A DNA stretch of 64,000 nt from Sphingomonas spermidinifaciens (GTDB lineage Bacteria > Pseudomonadota > Alphaproteobacteria > Sphingomonadales > Sphingomonadaceae), in the NCBI RefSeq assembly GCF_002351485.1, contig NZ_NWMW01000003.1, positions 124,001-188,000 on the forward strand. The letters are read 5' to 3'. The notes under the pieces are model-generated. The model ran no database searches and was not told the origin of the DNA. It saw nothing but the letters and a program-made list of their open reading frames with translations. The position numbers and the translations under genes were made by a program. This document shows, piece after piece, positions 59,262-64,000 of this stretch (position 1 is the first letter of the stretch; every line of letters begins with the position of its first letter).

Positions 59262-60543
59262 TGCCCAGCCTCGCCAGCGTACCCCGCGGCACCAGCAGGA
59301 ACGCCGTGCCCCGCGCGGTCAGCCCGCCCGCAAACGCCCGGGCATCCTCGCCCGCGCCCCAGAAGGTGTCGAAGCGGTTGGCGCCCTTGATCGCGCCGCC
59401 GGTGTCCTGCGCAACCCACAGCCCGCTCGCCTCCGCCCGGTCGAGCGACAGAAAGACCGGCGCGCCGAGCGGCACGAAGCGCGGGTCGGCGGCGACGCTG
59501 GCATTTGCAGTCACCGGCAACCCCATCGCGCCAAGCGGCCCCGGGCCCGTCAGCTCGCGAAAGAAGACATAGCTCTTGTTCTCGCGCATCAGCGCGCGGC
59601 CCCGATCCGGATCGGCGCGCAGATACGCCATGATCCCCTGCATCGACGCCTGTCCCGGCTGGACGAGCCCGCGGTCGCGCATCAGCGCGCCGATGCCGGT
59701 ATAGGCGCGGCCGTTCTGGCTGGCATAGCCGATCCGCATCACGCCGCCATCGGGCAGGCGAAGCCGCCCCGAGCCCTGGACCTGGAGGAAGAACAGCTCG
59801 ACCGGATCGGCCGCCCAGGCGATGATCGGCGCCTTGCCCGTCAGCGCCCCCTCCTCGATCGCGGTACGGTCCGGATAAGGGACGAAGCGGCTGCCCTCGA
59901 CCCGCCCGCGGATCTTGCGGCCGGCAAGGTCGGTGGCGAAGGGGGTGAGATCGACTTCGACCAGATCGCTCGGCACGCCGTAGATCGGCGTCTCGTAACC
60001 CGCGCGCCGGGAACGGCTCCCGGCGATCTCGGGCTCGTAATAGCCGGTCGCGAAGGCACGGCCATCGGCGATCTGCACCGTTTCGAACCGGTCACGGAAG
60101 AAGGCGTTGGCGTCCCCCGCCTGCCCCGCCGCCGCGCATGCCGGCACCCAGTCAGGCCCCTTTGTCAGCCCGGTCGCGTCGGCGCGCTTCTGGAGCGACG
60201 GACAGGACAGCCGAAACGCCGCCAGCGCCCGGCGCGCGGCCGCCGCGTCAATCGGCAGCGACGCGATCGGTGGTCCGGCGACCCACCCGGCCGCGACCGC
60301 ACTCGTCGCATCCGCCGGAGCGGCAGCGGCCGGGATCGCCGGCATCGGTGTCGCGGGCGTGCCAAGCTTGACGCCCGGCGTGTAGCGCGTGGGCTGCCCT
60401 GTCGATGCAACCGGGACGCGTGGCCAGGTGGGCGACGTCCCGCGGTCGATCCCCGCGGGCACGATCGCGTTGGAACAGGCGCTTGCCAGCAGAAATAGCG
60501 GCAAGCCGATGACGCTGACGCGCCACACCCCCTGAGCGCGCAT
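59236..60543 (-). CDS. mltA: MltA-type lytic transglycosylase
   Basis: 435 residues. The lipoprotein signal ends LLASAC. After about 90 linker residues the MltA domain begins: FATGYYEPEIAGSR, PIIAWAADPVELFFLQVQGSGRL, GYASQNGRAYTGIG, SYVFFREL, and the 3D domain with SGLWVAQDTGGAIKGANRFDTFWGAGEDA, which holds the catalytic Asp. It cuts peptidoglycan glycan strands with anhydro-end formation. The gene lies 11 bases after the Tim44-like gene. Confidence 0.95.
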   Translation of the reverse strand: MRAQGVWRVSVIGLPLFLLASACSNAIVPAGIDRGTSPTWPRVPVASTGQPTRYTPGVKLGTPATPMPAIPAAAAPADATSAVAAGWVAGPPIASLPIDAAAARRALAAFRLSCPSLQKRADATGLTKGPDWVPACAAAGQAGDANAFFRDRFETVQIADGRAFATGYYEPEIAGSRSRRAGYETPIYGVPSDLVEVDLTPFATDLAGRKIRGRVEGSRFVPYPDRTAIEEGALTGKAPIIAWAADPVELFFLQVQGSGRLRLPDGGVMRIGYASQNGRAYTGIGALMRDRGLVQPGQASMQGIMAYLRADPDRGRALMRENKSYVFFRELTGPGPLGAMGLPVTANASVAADPRFVPLGAPVFLSLDRAEASGLWVAQDTGGAIKGANRFDTFWGAGEDARAFAGGLTARGTAFLLVPRGTLARLGNGRAPARP

Positions 60544-60554
60544 TCGCCCCTCTC

Positions 60555-61235
60555 TCAGGCTTCGTCGGTTTCGGCGAGCTTCCAGTTCGGATCGTCGCTG
60601 CGCAGCCGGCGGACAAAGGTCCAGACGTCGTGCGTCTCGACCGCGTCGGTCAGCGAACCGGCGACGACATTGCCCTCGCCATCGCGCGTGACCGCAGCGA
60701 TGTCGGCGTCGAAGCGGACGGTGATGCGAGCGGTCTGGCCGTCGAGCGCGGCGTCGGCGATCACCGCGCGCTCGATCGACACCAACCGGTTGTCGAGCGT
60801 GTGGCCCTCGGCCTCGCGCGCGTCGATCGCGCCGACGAACGCCGCCTTGACGTCAGGCTCGGTCAGCCAATCGAGCGTATCGCGGTCACCCTTCCAGAAC
60901 GCCTCGAGGATCATGCGGTACGCGCCCTTGGCCCCATCGAGGAACTGGACGACGTCGAAGTTCGAATCGGCGCCGACGATCGCGCGGATGCCCTGCTCGG
61001 CGCGACCCTCGATCGCGCGCGTGGCAGCTTCGCGCGGTGCGGACTCGGCATCGATCGTGCGCGGTTGGGGGCGCACGATCGCGCCGCCCTCTTCGGCCGG
61101 TTTAGGCAGCGGCTGGTGATGCCCCGTCCGCTTACCGAGAACCGAGTAAAGCCGAAGCGCGAGGAAACCCGCGATCATGGCCAGGACGATGACGTATAGA
61201 AGCACCGGACCTCCGATCGAATTCTGGCCCAACAT
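60555..61235 (-). CDS. Tim44/TimA-family membrane-associated protein
   Basis: 226 residues from the ATG at 61235; an ATG at 61259 is also in frame, and neither has a clear ribosome site. The membrane helix is VLLYVIVLAMIAGFLALRLYSVLG. The C-terminal Tim44 domain has FLDGAKGAYRMILEAFWKGD, LTEPDVKAAFVGAIDAREAEGHT, VETHDVWTFVRRLRSDDPNWKLAE. Bacterial relatives of mitochondrial Tim44 are linked to inner-membrane protein handling, but their role is not settled. secB lies divergently, 137 bases away. Confidence 0.9.
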   Translation of the reverse strand: MLGQNSIGGPVLLYVIVLAMIAGFLALRLYSVLGKRTGHHQPLPKPAEEGGAIVRPQPRTIDAESAPREAATRAIEGRAEQGIRAIVGADSNFDVVQFLDGAKGAYRMILEAFWKGDRDTLDWLTEPDVKAAFVGAIDAREAEGHTLDNRLVSIERAVIADAALDGQTARITVRFDADIAAVTRDGEGNVVAGSLTDAVETHDVWTFVRRLRSDDPNWKLAETDEA

Positions 61236-61372
61236 AGGCGCGCGCGCCCGATGATTCAAACGATCGCGCGACCCTGTCCTAAGCGATCGTTGAACTGGTC
61301 CGTTCCCGCTGCTAGTCGCCGCGCTTTCCCGGACCGGCCAGCCCAGGCCGCGCCGGCCTTTTCGACGAGGAC

Positions 61373-61888
61373 ATGATGGACCAGCAAGACCAGCCCTTCG
61401 ATGCGGGCACGCCCCTTCCCAATGGCGAGGATACCGCGCCGGTCGCCAATGTCCTGTCGCAGTACGTCAAGGACCTGTCGTTCGAGAACCCGAACGCTCC
61501 CGCCATCTACCAGTCGCAGGGCGCGCCCAAGCTCGACGTCCAGTTCAACATCGGCGCGGCGCTGGTCGGCGAGGACGTGCACGAGGTGACGTTGAAGATC
61601 GAGGCGCGCGGCGAGGTCGACGGCCGCGTCATGTACCTGTGCGAGCTGAGCTATGCCGGCCTGTTCGGCCTGCGCAACATCCCCGACGAGCATCTTCAGC
61701 CGTTCCTTCTCGGCGAGGCGCCGCGCATCCTCTTCCCCTTTGCCCGCCGCGTGCTGGCCGACGCCGTCCGCGACGGCGGCTTCCCGCCGCTGCTGCTCGA
61801 GCCGATCGACTTCGGCGCGCTCTATTTCGCGCAGGCACAGGCCGCCGCCGAGCAGGGCGAGATTAGCGGCGACATCGGCAACGCCTGA
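61373..61888 (+). CDS. secB: SecB protein-export chaperone
   Basis: 171 residues; the second ATG (61376) suits the GAGGA site slightly better. Motifs: LSQYVKDLSFENPNAP, PKLDVQFNIGAALVGEDVHEVTLKIEA, YLCELSYAGLFGLRNIP, LLGEAPRILFPFARRVLADAVRDGGFPPLLLEPIDF and LYFAQAQ. It forms a tetramer that holds preproteins unfolded and hands them to SecA. murJ starts 34 bases downstream. Confidence 0.96.
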   Translation: MMDQQDQPFDAGTPLPNGEDTAPVANVLSQYVKDLSFENPNAPAIYQSQGAPKLDVQFNIGAALVGEDVHEVTLKIEARGEVDGRVMYLCELSYAGLFGLRNIPDEHLQPFLLGEAPRILFPFARRVLADAVRDGGFPPLLLEPIDFGALYFAQAQAAAEQGEISGDIGNA

Positions 61889-61921
61889 CCAGCCGGCCGG
61901 CGCGCGGGTGCGAGTGAAGCC

Positions 61922-63490
61922 ATGAACCTCGTCCGCGCGCTGGGATCGGTCGGCGGTCTGACGCTGGCCAGCCGCGTGCTCGCGCTCGTCCGCGACACGC
62001 TTCAGGCGGCATATATCGGCGCGAGCTTCGCCTCCGACGCCTTTTTCGTTGCCTTCCGCCTGCCCAACATGTTTCGCGCGCTGTTCGCCGAGGGGGCGTT
62101 CGCCTCGGCGTTCATCCCGCTGTTCAACCAGAAGGTGGGCGAGAACGGCGACCTGGCCCCCGCCATCGCCTTTGCCGAGCGGGCGCTCGCCTGGCTGTTC
62201 CCGATCCTCGCCGCGATGACCGCGCTGATGATCCTCGCCGCCTGGCCGCTCACCTGGGTGCTGGCGGGCGGGTTCGAGCGACAGCAGCCCTCGGCCAGCG
62301 ATTTCGCCTTCGCGGTGACGCTGTCGCGGATCACCATCCCCTATCTCTTCCTCATCTCGCTCGCGTCACTGCTCGGCGGCATCCTCAATTCGCTCGACCG
62401 CTTCTGGGTCAACGCCGCGGCACCGATCCTCCTCAACGTGTCGATGGTGAGCGCGCTGTGGTTCCTCCACGGCGATCCCTATGAGACCGCGCGGGTGCAG
62501 GCGTGGGCGGTCACGGCGGGCGGTGCACTTCAGTTCGGCTGGCTGGTGCTCGCCTGCCGATCGGCGGGCGTGAAGCTGCGGCTGCGGCTGCCCAAGCTCG
62601 ACGACGATGTGAAGCGCCTCCTTAAGCTCATCGTTCCGGCCGCCGCGGGCGCCGGCGCGGCGCAGATCAACCTCGCCATCTCGACCGCGCTCGCCGGCTG
62701 GCTGCTGGCCGAAGGGTCGATCTCCGCCATCAACTATGCCGATCGCGTCAATCAGCTGCCGCTCGGCATGATCGGGATCGGGCTGGGGACGATCCTGCTC
62801 CCCACCGTCACGCGGCTGCTTCGCAAGGGCGATGACGCGCAGGCGATGGAAACGCAGAACCGTGGCATCGAACTGGCGCTGTTCCTCACGCTGCCCGCCG
62901 CTGCCGCCTTCGTCTTCGCCGCCGAGCCGATCGTGCAGGGCCTGTTCCAGCGCGGCCAGTTCGACGCGACCGACACGATCCGCACCGGCTGGGTGCTGTC
63001 GGCCTTTTCGATCGGCCTGCCCTCTTATGTGCTGGTCAAGGTGCTGACGCCGGGCTTCTACGCGCGAGCCGACACGAAGACACCGGTGCGGCTGGCGATG
63101 ATCTCGATCGCGGTCAACATCGCCGGCAACCTCGTGCTGATCCCGACCGTCGGCATCATCGGCTCGGCGCTGTCGACTGCGCTGTCGTCGAGCCTCAACG
63201 TCGCAATGCTCTATTCGACGCTTCGGAAGCGCGGTCATTTCACCGCCGACGCGCAGCTTCGCCGCCGCATCCCACGCCTCACGGTCGCCGCGCTGGCGAT
63301 GGGCGGCGTGCTCTATTTCATCAAGCCGTGGTTCGTGCCCTATACGCAAGGGTCGCTGCTGATGACGCTGCCCGCCTTGGCGGTGCTGGTCGGGATCGGC
63401 GTTGCCATCTATGCGGTCGCCTGTTTCGCGACGGGCGCGTTCCGGCCTGCCGACATCAAGGCGCTCATCCGCCGCCGTTCCACCGACTAG
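61922..63490 (+). CDS. murJ: Lipid II flippase MurJ
   Basis: 522 residues with about 14 membrane helices. The N-terminus [65 protein letters not shown] is the MviN signature region, carrying the Arg residues ([13 protein letters not shown]) needed for substrate. Further on come [14 protein letters not shown] and [25 protein letters not shown]. It flips lipid II for peptidoglycan synthesis. trpS starts 11 bases after its stop. Confidence 0.96.
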   Translation: MNLVRALGSVGGLTLASRVLALVRDTLQAAYIGASFASDAFFVAFRLPNMFRALFAEGAFASAFIPLFNQKVGENGDLAPAIAFAERALAWLFPILAAMTALMILAAWPLTWVLAGGFERQQPSASDFAFAVTLSRITIPYLFLISLASLLGGILNSLDRFWVNAAAPILLNVSMVSALWFLHGDPYETARVQAWAVTAGGALQFGWLVLACRSAGVKLRLRLPKLDDDVKRLLKLIVPAAAGAGAAQINLAISTALAGWLLAEGSISAINYADRVNQLPLGMIGIGLGTILLPTVTRLLRKGDDAQAMETQNRGIELALFLTLPAAAAFVFAAEPIVQGLFQRGQFDATDTIRTGWVLSAFSIGLPSYVLVKVLTPGFYARADTKTPVRLAMISIAVNIAGNLVLIPTVGIIGSALSTALSSSLNVAMLYSTLRKRGHFTADAQLRRRIPRLTVAALAMGGVLYFIKPWFVPYTQGSLLMTLPALAVLVGIGVAIYAVACFATGAFRPADIKALIRRRSTD

Positions 63491-63500
63491 GACCAGACAA

Positions 63501-64000
63501 ATGCGTATCGTCTCGGGTATTCAGACCACCGGCAATCTGCACCTCGGCAATTATCTGGGTGCGATCCGAAACTGGGTGGCGATGCAGGACGCGATGGCGC
63601 CGGGCGACGACTGCCTGTTCTTCCTCGCCGACCTGCATGCGCTGACGGTGCATCAGGAGCCGGCGCAACTCGCCGCCGCGACGATCGAGATGGCGGCGAC
63701 GCTGATGGCGGCGGGGATCGACACCGATCGCGCGATCCTGTTCAACCAGGCGCGCGTCCCCGCCCATTCGGAGCTCTGCTGGCTGCTCGGCGGCACCGCG
63801 CGTATGGGCTGGCTCAACCGCATGACCCAGTGGAAGGACAAGGCGGGCAAGAACCGCGAAGGCGCGAGCGTCGGCCTGTTCACCTATCCCGTGCTTCAGG
63901 CCGCCGATGTGCTCGTCTATCAGGCGACCCACGTGCCCGTGGGCGAGGACCAGAAGCAGCACCTCGAACTCGCGCGCGACATCGCGACCAAGTTCAACCT
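63501..64000 (+). CDS. trpS: Tryptophanyl-tRNA synthetase, N-terminal part (3' end outside window)
   Basis: The first 166 residues are present and the frame is open at the right edge. [19 protein letters not shown] contains the class I HIGH-type motif (HLGN). [29 protein letters not shown] and [34 protein letters not shown] are TrpS signatures. The KMSKS loop lies beyond the window. The order murJ-trpS is common in alphaproteobacteria. Confidence 0.96.
   Translation, partial: MRIVSGIQTTGNLHLGNYLGAIRNWVAMQDAMAPGDDCLFFLADLHALTVHQEPAQLAAATIEMAATLMAAGIDTDRAILFNQARVPAHSELCWLLGGTARMGWLNRMTQWKDKAGKNREGASVGLFTYPVLQAADVLVYQATHVPVGEDQKQHLELARDIATKFN

Overview
The window is about 64 kb of GC-rich chromosome from an alphaproteobacterium, most likely a sphingomonad (Sphingomonas or a close relative). 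I infer this from CpdR, a FixL/FixJ pair, an alphaproteobacterial csgH-type curli locus, SapC, DUF1289 and Tim44-type proteins, the tRNA-Trp/secE/nusG cluster, and strong G/C bias at third codon positions. It carries about 60 protein genes, two tRNA genes and one candidate small RNA. No rRNA, CRISPR array, insertion sequence or integrase was seen.

Region 1 (about 0.5-30.3 kb) is a surface, biofilm and signalling block transcribed almost wholly on the minus strand. In the order of transcription it holds a giant Ig-repeat adhesin (21101-29917) and its type I secretion system (TolC, ABC, HlyD) with a MarR-type regulator. Next come csgF and csgG, an oversized CsgA-like curlin, a CsgB-like curlin, an unknown periplasmic protein and csgH. 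These are followed by a heme-type FixL/FixJ oxygen-sensing pair, a c-di-GMP phosphodiesterase, an outer-membrane subtilisin-like protease with a 14-residue repeat, a TPR histidine kinase with a dead receiver, and a stand-alone receiver. The block ends at an intact tRNA-Gly(CCC) gene on the right (30314-30387). On the left, an 18-bp exact copy of the CCA end of that tRNA lies at 509-526. This is the arrangement expected of an element inserted at a tRNA 3' end.

Region 2 (30.4-49 kb) looks like ordinary core chromosome. It holds an M13 peptidase, CpdR, an N-formylglutamate amidohydrolase, a likely new small RNA (33959-34064), SapC, an FAD-linked D-2-hydroxyacid dehydrogenase, a DEAD-box helicase, a membrane GGDEF-EAL protein, tRNA-Trp, a DUF4197 lipoprotein, an M48 protease with LysM, secE-nusG, dcd, and a tonB-exbB-exbD-exbD operon with a clear terminator.

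Region 3 (49-64 kb) is housekeeping. It holds folB with a FolM-like reductase, two glutathione S-transferases, an acetyltransferase, the ccmC-D-E-F-G-H cytochrome c maturation operon, dapE, Smr, mltA, a Tim44-like protein, secB, murJ and the first part of trpS, which runs off the right edge. A TonB-family C-terminus runs in from the left edge.

Taken together, the block suggests one surface-attachment programme: two matrix systems (amyloid curli and a secreted giant adhesin) beside an oxygen sensor and a c-di-GMP hydrolase. That regulatory link is inferred from gene order only. The best candidates for something undescribed are the small RNA, the tRNA-bounded block, the repeat in the protease pro-region and the unknown protein inside the curli operon.
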